Of a DNA stretch of 64,000 bases, positions 26,010 to 44,100 are shown in pieces. Within the stretch, counting starts at the first letter, position 1. Every line of letters begins with the position of its first letter. Origin of the DNA: Utricularia gibba. Its lineage: Eukaryota; Streptophyta; Magnoliopsida; Lamiales; Lentibulariaceae. The stretch lies in NCBI GenBank assembly GCA_002189035.1, contig CM007991.1, positions 3,162,001 through 3,226,000 of the forward strand, in the 5' to 3' direction. A model generated the notes under the pieces. That model worked only from the letters and a program-made list of their open reading frames with translations. It was not told where the DNA came from and made no database searches. Both the position numbers and the translations under genes were made by a program.

Positions 26010-27094
26010 TCACGGCGAGGAACCATGCCACTGGCTCGGCGGAGGGGAGTTGTTCACCGGCGGCAGCGGTGATCTTGGCCTTGCATATTCAGCAAAAATA
26101 ACCCATCCATCCAAGAACTGCACGTCAGATAAAAGAGTATCGTGTCAAAATTCATGCAAAAACCCCCACTTCACACAAGCAGCATTCAGGGAGGATTGTT
26201 CCAGCTTGCTAGTGTCAAATGTAGATTAGATTCATTGAGAATATGATCACACACAAAATAAGGGGAGTGATACAAGCTCCAGTTCAGTTAGACAGGCATT
26301 GCTTAATCATGTTGATCGAGACGAAAAGGTAAAACAACAAACAACCACTGAAGAGGGATGAGATACAGAGTTTGGAGCACAAAATATGCATTCCATACAT
26401 GAAAAAGGAGAAAAAAAAAGTGTTCTTTGACCTGGCCATCCATGCCCTTGATCCCTGCTTCAGCTTCCTCTAATGTAGAATAGTTGACAAAACCAAATCC
26501 TTTGGAGTAGCCAGATACACGATCAGTAACCACTTTGGCTGCGGGACAAAAGGAAGGTTTCATTAGAATAGCCAGTCATCTAATTCTGTCGAACACTTCA
26601 AATAGGAAAAGATCGGACCATGGACTACATTCCCAAACTTGGCGAAGGCGTCACGAAGACCCTCTGTTGTCGTACGCTTGCTCAGCCCTGAAAATCAATG
26701 ATGCAAGAAACGAAAAATTACAAGGGCCAAAGACAAAACTACAAGGGAACCCAAACCATCAATCAGTAGCTACCCAAGTACCAAGAAACGAGCTTTGAAG
26801 ATTGAATTATCACACCAAGCAAAATGAATCCAGAAATTCAGAAAAAAACAAAAAAAAACAAAGAGCCCTTCCATACGCAACTCTTTCCACGCATGATATC
26901 GTTGGGGAAATACGATAAACACGGAAAAAGGTCTTCGGCGTACCAGAAACGAATAGATTGGTGGAAGGGTCTGCCGGAGGAGGCTTCTCGGCTTTAGGCT
27001 GGGGAAGGTTGAACGGGAAGCTCGGTGTAGATGAATAAAAGGCCCTCAACCCGATTCCCATCCCAGAACGCGCTGCCGCCGCTCTCAACGCCAT
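26010..27094 (-). CDS. ORRM2: Organelle RRM-domain protein, ORRM2-like
   Basis: Four exons: 27094-26944, 26687-26619, 26538-26432, 26117-26010; 144 residues. Arabidopsis ORRM2 is a mitochondrial RNA-editing factor that helps C-to-U editing complexes. An Arg/Ala presequence (MALRAAAARSGMGIGLRAFYSS) is followed by one RRM: RNP2 reads NLFVSGLSKRTT and RNP1 KGFGFVNY, then GMDGQFLDGWVIFAEYARPR and a Pro-rich tail. These motifs match ORRM2 nearly word for word. The start is the first true ATG; the frame is open a little upstream without one. Its place after H2A and LEA14 also fits the Arabidopsis At5g545-548 block. Confidence 0.88.
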
Positions 27095-27625
27095 TCTTGG
27101 GTGTAGCCTGGGAGGTCGGGGTTTAGGAAAGAGCACCTCGGCTGCACGTTTGCTGTTGAATAAGAATTTACGCTGTACCCGTCTAATAGTTCTGGGTCAC
27201 TTCACCAAAGCCCAACACATTAGAGCTGTAGCCCATGAACTCTCTGGGATTAATTTACAGAGAGAGCATCGGAGTCGCTTCGTGTTTATTGCCTCTGTAG
27301 TGTAAATGAATAAATAGTTTTGAAAGTGAACTAAAAAAACAAGAGATTGCACGACACTTCAACCAGATTCTGAGATGTACCAAGGTTCTTTGGCGCAGAA
27401 GAATGAATAAAGCAGTAAAGTTAGCTTCATTTTCTACCTCACAGGAGTCTATTTCCCTTCTAAACGCAGCAGGTCCAGAAACAAGGCATTTTCAGAGTTG
27501 CATTGGTGATTAAATGATGCCCAACAGGCTCAGGACTTGAAGAAACAAAGAATCATCAGCCACCGGCTTTTCAGGGTTGCGTACATGATATGCAGAAACG
27601 TAGGTATGGGCATATGCCCTGGTAC
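27095..27625. other. Spacer between ORRM2-like and S18 genes
   Basis: 531 bases between the start of the RRM gene and the stop of the S18 gene, both on the minus strand. It holds the promoter of the former (a CCCAACACA/GCCCAT motif near 27210-27235) and the 3' end of the latter. Confidence 0.4.
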
Positions 27626-29150
27626 TCAAGCATCGCCACCATCTTCATCAACGAAGGTATGCTCATAAGAGTCAAATTCAAAATCACGGCTCTCATGTTC
27701 CATGGTTCTGCCATACACAAACTGTTTTGTGCCCATTGTGGTGAATGGCATCAAACCGAATGCTCTTGCTGTCTTGATCTCACGGGCAATCTTTCTCTGA
27801 GCTTTCGCACTGATTCCAGTCTGCAATCACAGGGGATGGTTGAAAACAAGGAAAACAGCAGCAATTCATACTTGCGCAAAATTACTCACCTTGCTCCTTT
27901 TCTCAATGACACCCGCTTCAGTTATGAAGTTCGCAAGAAATTTCACATTCTGTGCAGAAAAGCCATTGTCAGCATCGAGAGCAAGAATGAATGCAGAAGC
28001 AAGAGTACGCATCAATACATCCGAACCCTGAAATCAGCTTTCGATAATACTTCCTCAGTGGTTGTTATGAACTCCCCCCGTCTGATGGGTTTGCGTACTC
28101 CAGGCTTCGTCAGATCTAGATCCTAGGAAATTCAACAGCACAAGCGAAAAGAGCATTCTTGAGTAACAAAATGATGATCTGCAACACATCTCAAGCACAT
28201 TTTGTTCTACAGCTTACACCTTTGTATCATATGTCATGTTTCTTGGGAAGTTAGCATCTGGCCTGAAACTGTAATCTTCTTTAGCAACTTCGTCCGGATC
28301 AAACTCAAAATAGGTGGCTGCTTTTTTTAGCTTCTGATCCATGCCATCCGTTAGGGAATTATTCGCCCCATATAAATCATCCCACATAGATGAAATGTTC
28401 CCATACCAGAGCCATCATAAGCTTTCTCAGTCTTGTCCAGCTTCTTCCAGAAACCCGAATTATTAGTATCACTAAAAAACCCCGTTTCTTGCACCTCTTG
28501 GCCAGGAGGAAGAGCACCAGAAGAAAAACCTAAACATTCCACCAATGCCAAAATTATCATTTAGTTTCTTAAAACGTGCAACCAGTTTCAGCAATACCAG
28601 AAAACTCTGACCAATCCAATTGAGCTCTTCAACCCCATGAACTGGAAGCAGATAGCCATCGTTATCATATAAAAAAAAATGAACAGCACAGAGCTCCAGC
28701 TCATGGGAAGGAATATAAGTCACCAAAAGAAATCACCGTAGCCAATCCATAAGACCATTGAAATCAAGGCAAAAAAAAACAGCACACAATAACAATTTTC
28801 TCTAAAAACAGATAAACAGATGACGAACAGCTGCATAGAGTTGATGGAAATGAACGACTTCGCCTGAATCTTACAACTTGAATCCCAATCGGTCGCGTTC
28901 TAAACTCAAAAGAAATAATCCTATTACAACAGAACCAAAATTAAGCACCAAACACACCTCTCATTTGATCAGGGAAGGAACTTCTGATGAAAAATGGGCG
29001 GTTGGCGGAACAGATGGATCCATCAGATGGGCCACTGATATTATCAGCCGCCAGGCAAGGCCTTCCGGCAGCAGCAACGAACGCCGCAGGCTGTCCCCGG
29101 AGAGAACCCGATTTTAGGGAAGAAAGCCTCCTCCCAACTACTCCCAGCAT
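27626..29150 (-). CDS. Mitochondrial ribosomal protein S18 (bS18m), frameshifted in this sequence
   Basis: Exons 29150-28958, 28529-28220, 28122-28027, 27949-27890, 27820-27626. Component of the small mitoribosomal subunit. The N-terminus (MLGVVGRRLSSLKSGSLRG) is a mitochondrial presequence, followed by an acidic plant-specific region; the S18 domain is in the last exons (NVKFLANFITEAGVIEKRSK, then TGISAKAQRKIAREIKTARA and FGLMPFTT) and matches At1g07210-type proteins. Exon 2 is one base short: at 28400-28402 (CCC) one base must be added to pass from the frame KAYDGSGM into NISSMWDDLYG and reach the donor at 28220 in phase. With it the protein is 284 residues. Both halves look conserved, so I read this as a sequence error and not a dead gene. 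Confidence 0.85.
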
Positions 29151-30620
29151 CTTGAAATCTCCGCAGCTTTGTGATTCCCGTTAGATGAAATTTACCAGGG
29201 TATTGAAGTCTCTTTGCGTTCGTCTCCCTAGTTTCCCCGTACAACGACTCGACGACGTCGACTTGGTATTCACCACCGGCCTCCGCAACCCTCGGCTTAC
29301 CCGGTTACCGGAGTAGAAGCCCAGGACTACTTCACTGACGGGGCGGCGCAACCTATCCAAGGAGCTAGCCCAGTAACTTGTGAAGTTTCAGCCCTAACTA
29401 AATGGGCCATGAATTGTACTCCAGCATATGTGGGCATATATGGGCCTGGATCGGCCCCCCCTCCGGTTAACATGTGACAAGTGAATGAAGCGTAGCGCAG
29501 CAGATCATCATCTACACAGACACCGCCATTCCTGTGCTGTAATGGCGCTTGTTGGATAAGAACTCCAATATCCTTTCAACTCATATCCGTATGGGCCTGT
29601 GGTCTTTAATCCTGTTTGTTTGCATGTTCATTCTCCCACCAGACATCGTTAATCTTGCTAATCTGCTGTTTACATCATTATGTCTTTGAATGATTACGTT
29701 TGCTGAGGCAGACATGACTAGATTGCATTCATTTCTTCCTGTTGGCTTAGAGCTGGTAGCAATTTGCGGGCACAATATGCCCATCTCTCCATATTATATG
29801 CACCTCCGTCATTATGATTCATGAGCTAACATGACAAAGGTAGGTAGTACTTCGACTTCAATCATGAATTTGTGGGTTGAGGGGTTGGTATTATTTCGAA
29901 TCACATGCAGCGTGGATGATGAGAATAGGGATTCAGCATTAGACGGATTTTATTTGCACAGAGTTGCATTGACTATGATAGCAACAATTGGTGGGCGCGG
30001 CCTAACATGGCCATGAGCTATTATTTTTTCTTTTGTTTGTTGAAAACAAGGGATTGGTCCCAGAATCAAGTGCATTATTACAGAAGGAAATCAATGGTAA
30101 AGAGTACGTGCACATGGGCCTCAACTAACATGAAAGATTCATGTTTCCTGTGCATGTGACAAGTTCCTGCAGTCGGTGATTTGCTTTTCTCCTTTCCTGA
30201 GCTGGGTTTTCACTGAGACCTATGCATCAGCATCTCGGCAATCTTTGGTTTCTGGTATCTGTGATCTCCGTTGAATGATGTATTTATGGTGGAATATATA
30301 TATATTGCCTTTCATGGTGGAAGTTGAGTTATATTGCGAGTATAGAGAACAAAGAAACTTAGCATAAAACAGGATCAATTCCAGTAAAGCAAGCATGGAA
30401 TCAACATTTTGTTGGAATCTGAATGGATGCTTGAAATACAAAGTTTTAAAGAAGAGAATCTTGGACAACACTGTTGCATCTGGCTGCATAGAGACGGGCT
30501 TTTACTCTACTATCTAAGGAAGCCAGAGGTTGCACAAAGGGTGATTCTCGAGGAATATCTTTATGTATCATGCTTTTCTTTGATGTAGTTAAGATATACT
30601 ACATGTCTTAGGCAGTGGGG
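29151..30620. other. 1.5-kb spacer, S18 promoter and pectate-lyase 3' side
   Basis: TGGGCC boxes at 29403-29408 and 29441-29446 (site II type) lie about 250-300 bases upstream of the S18 gene and probably belong to its promoter. The remaining kilobase contains an AT microsatellite near 30293-30306 and no protein-like frame. A non-coding RNA cannot be excluded by eye. Confidence 0.45.
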
Positions 30621-32964
30621 CTAGCACCTGCTGCCAGGGTAGCACGGAAGCGCCCCAGCATCGGTAGTCAGGGAGCCAACAAGTGTAGATGATTTAGCTC
30701 CCAAGCTTGAAGCTCTGGCATAGCTCGGTGAAGCTCCAGCCCCAGATGGTACAAAGTAAGCTCCATTGAGCATTAGGTCACCATCTGATCGCCAATTCCA
30801 ATTCTTCCATTGGTATATGTTGTCGTTTACTCTCTTTGTTACCTGTTCCAACAGAATTATTAGCACCAGTAAATCAAGACAAATTGAATCAAACTACACT
30901 ACACTTTTATTAGGAAGGAGAGACATTTGACGCTTACTTGTTTTGCAAAAGGGTTAAATGGGGCAAGATATCGGTTGCCTTGGCTGTTGATAGTAGGTTC
31001 TGCGCTTCCTCCAATGGCGTACATTTCCCAGTGAGTGTAGTCATTGTTCACCACATGAAAGTATCCATGTCTACACCTGAGATTATTAGAGCTGGTCTCA
31101 TCAGACTTATGTGTACAAGTTCTTAATGCAAGGTTCAAATAGGAGAGCAGAGCTTGAACCTTGAAAGTAAAGGTGAATTTCCAAGTGGTGAAAGGTACAA
31201 TTGAAAGTTTGAATGGCATGGAAGTGAATGTGTGTATGTTTCTCGTTAAAAAGAAAAGAGCTCAACGCCTGCAAATTGTACCTTGGCATCCTCTGAATGC
31301 ATTGCTCACCGAAATGGTTGAATGCTATAGTGACTTGCATTAGCTTGTCCCTTGTGTAAGTATCACTATGTCCCAAGAGCATAACCTGCACCAGGAACCA
31401 GTCTCTCATCAATAAGCTTTACTCTGTGATCCAACTTCCTTTCAAACAAGCCACGCTTACCTCATTGTGCCTTGTGAAATAATTATTGGAGATCGTCAAA
31501 GAGGTCGAGCCCATAACCGCATCAACGAGGCCGTCAGCACAGTTCGAGAGGGAGTTGTGATCAATCCAAATGTGGCTTGAGCCAAATATTGAGACTGCAT
31601 CCCCATCCGCCATGGTCCTCCAGCCATAATGAGTAGGTGAGCTTCTGACCATGGCATTTCCTGTTGGTACACAGTCATGAATATGAAGTCCATGAATGAT
31701 CACATTGGTAATGAACTGTATCGTGATGCATCCTCCATGTGCAATATGCACATCTGCTCCACGACCATCAATGGTTTTGAAGCTGTTCATGATCAGCTCA
31801 TGCTTTAGTGTTATAACCATGTCCCTCTCGAATATGATCCACAGGGGCTCCGTTTGGATGACGGCATGGCGCAGAGTTCCCGGTTTTGGGTTCACGGGAT
31901 CATCGTCACTGGAATCAGTAACAACATAGATCTCCCCATCACGACCACCAATTGCACTGCGGCCGAAGCCAATGCTACAATCAGCGAGCTGCTTCCGGTT
32001 TTGCTCCCAGTTGGAGTTACATCTCCAGCAATCATCTATTGGATTTCCAGTACCGCATGAGAGATATCCAAGTTTCCTCTCCCGGGTGAGGTTTCTTGTG
32101 GCCCTGAGTATCCACAAACATTAAATTAAGAGACATCAGGGAAATGGGACAAAGCTGCGAGTGGCAACATGATCAGTATATGGTTCCTTAAATGTATCTA
32201 AAGTTCATAAACAAAAAGGAAAACTCGGAAGCCAGGATAAAAGTCAAATCAGCGGTAGCCCGCATTAAAGGCGCCTATTGGTGCATTTCAACAAACACGT
32301 TCTGGGCGTAGACAAGCAAGTGCATTTAATACGTAAAGCCAGAGAATAGAAGGTCCCATTCACGGTAAAGGCATCACCATCAATCACCAAATGGGCTCTG
32401 AACCAACAGACCAGACCCCATGTGATGGACAAGATCATCAGGCCCCTCTTTCTAATTTCCCTTATTCTGCCGAAGCCGTGAAAAGACATATATGCCATTC
32501 ACCTTCGTGCATGAGAAAAAAGATTCTTATCTCTGTTAATAGACTAAACCAGTCACTGCGGTGGAGCGCAAAAACGAAAACAAGAAGAAACAATCATGGT
32601 GAAGGAACACACAAGTGCCCCTGATCCCTCCCTTCTCACATGGGTTGTTTTGGCTGTTCAAAAACCTCTCTGCATCGCGGCAAAGGGGTGTCGAAAAAAG
32701 GTTGCTTTACCACGTTTGGAGAAAACCAGAGTTAGAAGGTGAAAGGAATGCTTACTGTTCCCCCATTGCTGGATTCCCAAATCTCTGCTGCGAATCCTCT
32801 ATCCCGGAGACTCTGAGTAAGCAAAGAGCAAAGCACTAAGCATGTCCTCGAGATAACCAAAAAAGAAGAAAAGATAGATAGACAGAGAGAAATACCCACC
32901 TATAGAGGGGAAGAGCCAGGAGCAGGAGAAGCAGCGGGAAGACAAGGCATCTGCCGGGAGGCAT
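30621..32964 (-). CDS. PLL: Pectate lyase (polysaccharide lyase family 1)
   Basis: Six exons: 32964-32900, 32812-32756, 32103-31461, 31385-31282, 31076-30938, 30842-30621; 409 residues. A secreted enzyme that cleaves de-esterified homogalacturonan by beta-elimination, loosening cell walls. A clear signal peptide ([20 protein letters not shown]) opens exon 1. The mature enzyme shows the plant signature [13 protein letters not shown], the calcium-binding region [36 protein letters not shown], and the catalytic region [20 protein letters not shown]. It ends in the usual Cys-containing tail (LPCYPGSRC). Exon 2 is short and variable, as in other family members. TATA box at 33040-33047. All phases agree. 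Confidence 0.94.
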
Positions 32965-33039
32965 TCTGAGGTTGTGTGTGTACGTGAGAGAATCAAAGAA
33001 ATGCTGCAATTTTTGGGAGCAGGGAGAGAAGGAGGTAGT

Positions 33040-33047
33040 CTTTTATA
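33040..33047 (-). promoter_or_regulatory. TATA box of pectate lyase gene
   Basis: TATAAAAG on the minus strand about 80 bases upstream of the lyase ATG at 32964, a suitable distance for a short leader. Confidence 0.55.
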
Positions 33048-34744
33048 GAAGATGGTGGGGTACGTACCCTCCTTATCTCTAAAGGGACACCCACACCAAC
33101 TCACGTTTAGGGGATCAAGTTCCAAACTTGGATGATTCACAGAGAACATGGGCGCATCCCAACACTTGGCTAACCAGGAGGAAACATTTTATTTGGATTA
33201 TTAGCTGGTTCTTCTTCACGCCATTATGCTGCTCAGACAGTTGGGGTGGTGCGATTTGAGCATTCCTTTTCAAATCCACAAATCACCATGGCCCCATGTG
33301 TTGGAAGAACACCGGATAAGGACACACATGTTGGAAGTATCCACGAAGCCGGGCTCCTCCGGGACTCCCACACACCCGAGAGACAATCTCCTGCGTCGTG
33401 GATTCTAAACTCCTACAAAAACTGTCGGAGATTGCATCCGCTTCGACATTACCAGACACATAAATACACTTAACGCCATTCCAAAGGCAGGAGAATAATA
33501 AATACGAGTTAGTTCCTAAATTAGCTTTTATTCTGAAATTTAAAATAATAATTAAATTATAAATCGTCTAAAGATTAGAAAACCAATTTCCAATTAAACA
33601 ATCCAGACCCAAATCAGTATCTTAATCAAAATTTTTCATCAATTTTTGTCATGACTTACCAACTTTTATAAATTACCATACATTCAATTTTCACGATTTT
33701 ATATTTTTTATAAATTTTTTGAATGATCACACATCATAAAATTATTCTAGATCAAACATGATTAATTTTAAAATTCATATTAACAATAGTCCAAGATGCT
33801 TAGAAAAATATCTTGCACAAAAATTTGCATAATCATTTTATTCTCTTTCTTTTTACTATACATAATGGATATTAGATTTGTTCAAAGTGATTCCACCATC
33901 ATTCCTTAGGCAGCCTTATATTATTTTAGTATTTCCACCATTGATTGATAGTTTTCGAACCAAAATTTCATATTTTTGTAACCCATTAGCTTCTAGTTTT
34001 AGCTGTGAAAACTTGAACTTGTAACTTTGGTTTTTATTTTTTTTAAAAATAAAAATAAAATTATATTCTAAACCTTAAATCCTAAATTCTAAACTCTTTC
34101 TCGAATTCGAATTTTTTTTTTCAATGGCAAGCTCTCTCCGGTCCGAAATTGGTGCAATTTGGTGAACCAAATCACATGGCCAACCAACGTGATTGTCTTC
34201 GTGTTTTGGGAAGGTACAAGCGAATATCAAATGGTGCACATGCCGGATGGTGACCCCCGCCAAAGATAGGTATGCTTCTTCTAAATATTATTTTTTGTAA
34301 TAAAAATTTACTGTTATTTCTAAACGTAATTTCCATTTATCTAAAACAAAAAATAAATTCAATTTACGTAACTAATAATTTAATTTATTAAAAATATATA
34401 TTTAAAAATGATTTAATTAAATTCATTATAAAAATAATTGAATTTTAAACATTCCCCACCCTACAACGCCTACTTTCAAAGGTACACGTTTGATTCCATG
34501 GAATATTCTACTCATCCTCCTCCCCAAAAATTTATTCAATTTATTTTATTTGTGTAATAAAATGAATTTAATATATCAATTAATATTCCGCTTTTCCAAA
34601 AAAAGAGTAGCTAGGGCGGCCTACTTTCGGTAAAGTGCAGCCCAATAAGCGTGGGCCGCCCCAAGCCACTATAAAAGATTGTTTTCCAACTTTTTCTCTG
34701 GCAAGAAGTGGGGCCCACTTTACTTTTGATCAAATATTTTTTTT

Positions 34745-34757
34745 GGGGGGGGGGGGG
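34745..34757. repeat. Poly-G run (13)
   Basis: A run of 13 G follows a T-run in the AT-rich spacer. The length in the assembly is likely unreliable. Confidence 0.8.
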
Positions 34758-35597
34758 TAAAAGATAATAACAAATTGTTGAGAATCAAATAATAAATTTC
34801 GAATTTTCGATTTGAGTTACAAATCGAATTTCGGAAAACATTGGATTAAACATAATTTATTTAACTAATCACCGTAATTTGTGAAATAAACTGTAAAGCA
34901 AGGGAGTAATGGTTTTGGGAAAAGGCGGTTATGGCGTCAAAGGGTTGACATTGACCGCCATTTCCACTTTTCCTTGTTGCCTGAGATCTTTCAAATATGG
35001 CGGTGACTTTAGTTGCTGCTCCTGTAGTTTACGCTCCGTAGAGTGGCGTATGTTTGTATAGAATTTGAGAAGGCCCGGAAACGGATGATTTTCGGGGAGG
35101 AGTGAGGGGGTATTGGATTGGGGTTTATTAGGCCTTTATTCGCTCACGCATGGGTGTTGCAGGTGGTGGGAGCATGTGTGTCGTGCACTCATGAAGGTGG
35201 AGGGGTGCGCTTGCGCTCCTCTGCGCCATCTGGCGATTCTTGATAGCCTCTTTTTTTATTCTGGGCGGTGAATGATAAGAGAAAGGTCGCAATATATAAG
35301 ACGGGAACTACAAGTAAGGATTTCTTTCTTTCTTTTTTGTAGTTTCCGTTGAACTTTCCCGAAATATTAGGCCATAGAGATTTGTAGATTGTGGGTATGT
35401 ACTGTTGTCTACGGTTTCATGCACGCCGTTTGTCCTGCTTGGAAAATTCGTGTTCAAAGTCAAATTTGGTACTAGGGTTCAAGAGGACTCCGAGGGGAGA
35501 GCTTTTGAGTTTTCCTTTGTTGAAGGGGTGAGTGATGCTGGGTTGTGATATAAATCCGGCAACGCGTTCCTGATCAGAGTTGAAGGGGGTAGTGGCA

Positions 35598-40785
<5,188 letters not shown>

Positions 40786-41143
40786 ACACTGAGGTCTGCA
40801 ACCACCACGCTCATATCCGTAGTTCTGGTTGACGTGACGGTTAGTTTACCCAGCTGCTAAAGATGGCGCCAGATTGTGGGGGGAAATCCCCACAACTCTT
40901 TTCACCATTCTAACCGTTTAAATGTTGTCTTTTCTTGAGCATGGGATTGGAATCAATAACCTGCCTGTCTGTTATTAACACCTTCCTGAGTCCTGTCGGG
41001 GATTTATTTCAAAGCGGAACATTGATTAAATAGATCGGACTTGTTCCTTGATCTAGAAGAAGCTAGCATCCCTGTTCCTGCCAACTATCTGAAACACACG
41101 AAATGTCACACGGAAACGGTACAGCAAGGGGAATCATCTTCCA
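40786..41143. other. Convergent 3' region GBA2 / PRP40C
   Basis: 358 bases between facing stops, holding both 3' untranslated regions. Nothing else seen. Confidence 0.5.
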
Positions 41144-44100
41144 CTACCTGCGGTCATTCGGCTTCCGCAGATGTTTGGCTGTTGCATCGACAGCAGCCCC
41201 ATTTTTCCCATCTTCTGCTTTGTTTTCCTGAGCATCGGCGGCTTTTTTCTGCTTCCGTTGGATCTCTTCGGCATGCCGGCGCCAAAAGATTTCCCTTTCT
41301 TTTCTTGGCATCTTTTCATATCTGGGATCGCTCTTCAGCCGTTGTTTAGCTGTTGTCCAAGAAGTCAGACATGTTTTACCATCTACTGTTTCTTGGGCAG
41401 CTGCTTCGGTTATTGCGTCTGCTAATAGAGCTTTGAAGTCCGCCACACACCTCTACACGAATCACCAGGAAAAGTCATCAGTAGGAACCGCATGGACAGA
41501 GATTTAAGAGAAGCTCGACTTTCCATGTACATTCATCGAAGATAGTGAACCTCACAACTAGCAGCATCTACGCGTCATGCAGGAAAAGAAACACTTCCTT
41601 CCCACGTAACTGAAAATGATTGAAGAAACGCTGCTTACCTCGTACAACGTCTTAACATGCTCTCTGAACAGCTTCTCTATGTCAGATTTATCCAGATGTG
41701 GATTCATACAACGCTGTTGAGGGTCTTTCTCCAACTTAAGCTTTGATTCCGTCCATGATGACTAGATAGAAAGTGCATAGAACAATCAGATACATGACGG
41801 AAAATAGAATCATATAAGCAGTGATGCATATGCCTAGGTCTTCGTGACAAATACCTATCTAAAAAACGGCGAGTTCTTAATCATAAAATAATAAAAAAAA
41901 TGCGAGATTTCCATCTATTCCACTTAAATTGACAGGAAAAAATCAACCTACACCTGACTGACAATCAAAAACTGATGAAAAAAAAATCTGGTCAAGTAAC
42001 GAAAATCAATACCTGGGGATCTTTTATTGTTTCAACCAATAGAGCTTGATATGACTCAACAGCTTCTTTACGGCGAGCTTTTTGTCTCACCCTCTCAACT
42101 TCTTGCTCCTCTCTTTCCTTTCGTTTTAGTAAAGCTCTCTGTCTTTCTTTTAGTTTGTCCTATGAACAGTGTCAATGCCCCCAAAAAAACACAGTTGAAA
42201 ATATCAATGATTTTTTCATGGTTTCAAAGAATAGTGCTACAAAATCTCAATGGCTGAATAATCGAAAATGTAAGTGAAACAAAGAAACGAAGAAGGCCTT
42301 AATTGCAAGATGCGGCTACTTACATCGTGATCTTCGCTTGCCTTTGTCTTCTGCGCTCTCTCTTCAGCGGCCTTCAGTTCATCTATGTACTCCTTAAACA
42401 ATTTTTCCCTGTCCTCATGCCCGACAGACTTGTATCTGGGATCACTTTTCAAGCTATCCTTTACCTAAGAAAGTCATAAAGGCGAGCATATATTGTAATA
42501 ATTAGACAAATTGCAATTAGTCAATAAGTGAAAGAAGAAACAGTGCAACCACGACTACAATTTTAGCATATCAATATCCACATAGACTACAACAGAAGCA
42601 CACTTGGATATAGGTCACATCAAATGGGAATTTCAAATTCGCACTTTGGCCAAACACGGAGATCAAATCCAACAATAGGATAACCACTGTCAAATAAATG
42701 CAATGCAAACCACATAAAAATCGCATCAGCAATTCATTGATGCATGCTCAGGGGATAGCCAAACCTTTGACCAGCGAGAATGAACAGTCAAATCTCCCTT
42801 GTCTTGGAGCATTGACCTGAAGTTCGATACTGCAGCAGCACGTGCTGCTTGCGTTCTTTCTTCAAGAGCCTTCTTTAGTGCAGATACTCTGGACAAAAAA
42901 AAACAATAATTTGTAGCAATTTGTACCCACTTGGAACATTACGTTGAACAAAAAACAAAATGCAAAATTCTAGAGCTCTAAGTCACACCTCTCATTTAAC
43001 AGCATCTCCTTTTCCTTCCTTTCCAAAGCCATGAACCTAGGGTCATCACCCCATCTCTTTTTAAATGTTTGATAATCAGTATTGTGGTCAATATCCTGAA
43101 AGTTAGCAAAAAGATTAAGGAGGTTTATATGCAAATACCAACACAATCAAAATTGCAAAAGAGAAGGAGAGTACTTCAATAGAGGACAATTGCATCAAAC
43201 CTCCTTTGCTTCTTCCAGTAGATGCTTGAAACCCTCTAAAGCAGCCTTCTGTGCAGCTCGTTTTTCCTTTCTCTCTTCTTCAGCACGTGTTCTTACATAG
43301 TGCTCAAAAAGTGCTCTGCGTGTACCATGGTCCTTTATAGCCTGTGGCAGGAGGATTTACTTATAGGAAAACTAAAATATTTTTTCAAGCCCTTGCATAT
43401 GTCATGAAAACTTGTTTTAGGAAGCAATCATACCTTGAACCGAGGGTCAAACACTATTTTAGGAAGTTCCTTGTCCCATTTTGAGAAGGGTGCCACACCC
43501 CTTTCCTTGAGCATTTCCTGGAAATCAATATGATGAATTGAAGAGTTTTAAGAAAACTATGTGAAACGAAAATGGCGATATAATATAAAATTCTAGGGGG
43601 GGGGGGGGGGGGGTACCTTAAATTTGAGTACACATTCTTCTTTCATTGAACGTTCATCATCATCTTCGTCAGAACTAGATGAGGAGTTGGACAAATCGGC
43701 ATCAATATCTCCATCCTTTTTCTTATCTTTATTGTTCTCATTTTGAAGACTCTTCAAGGCCCCTTCAGCAGGCTTCCGACCATTCACTTCTGAAACCAAA
43801 ACACCTGTTAGAGATGCTCCGGCAGAAGTGGAATCAGTACTCCCAGAATCCTGCAACTTCCTTTTAATAAGATCCAATGCAGAAGATGGCCCAGAGATAA
43901 CTGACGACCTGGGAACCATTGCATCACGGCCACCTGTGTTCACAGCGGGGGTGCTTAAACTATAAACATCAGATCCTTTTTCTGCTGCAACATTAGTGGT
44001 CACCGCAGAAACTGTAGTAGCTTTCAAAGCCTGAGAATCCTGCACCTTCCTCAATTCTGCCACCTCAGTGGGTATCTTCCAGCTACTCAACTGATAAATC

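Larger units (their letters stand above)
32965..35597. other. 2.6-kb AT-rich divergent spacer
   Basis: Between the pectate lyase (-) and the glucosylceramidase (+). A TATA box (TATAAAAG, 33047-33040, minus) serves the lyase. The part 33480-34900 is strongly AT-rich, with a G13 run at 34745-34757 and no protein-like frame; no terminal repeats or transposase pieces were found. TGGGCC-type boxes at about 34640-34670 and C/T-rich sequence up to 35590 probably belong to the promoter and leader of the glucosylceramidase. Confidence 0.45.

Noticed and set aside
33480-34900. AT-rich spacer as a possible transposon
   Set aside because: No terminal inverted repeats, target-site duplication or transposase-like frame could be seen.
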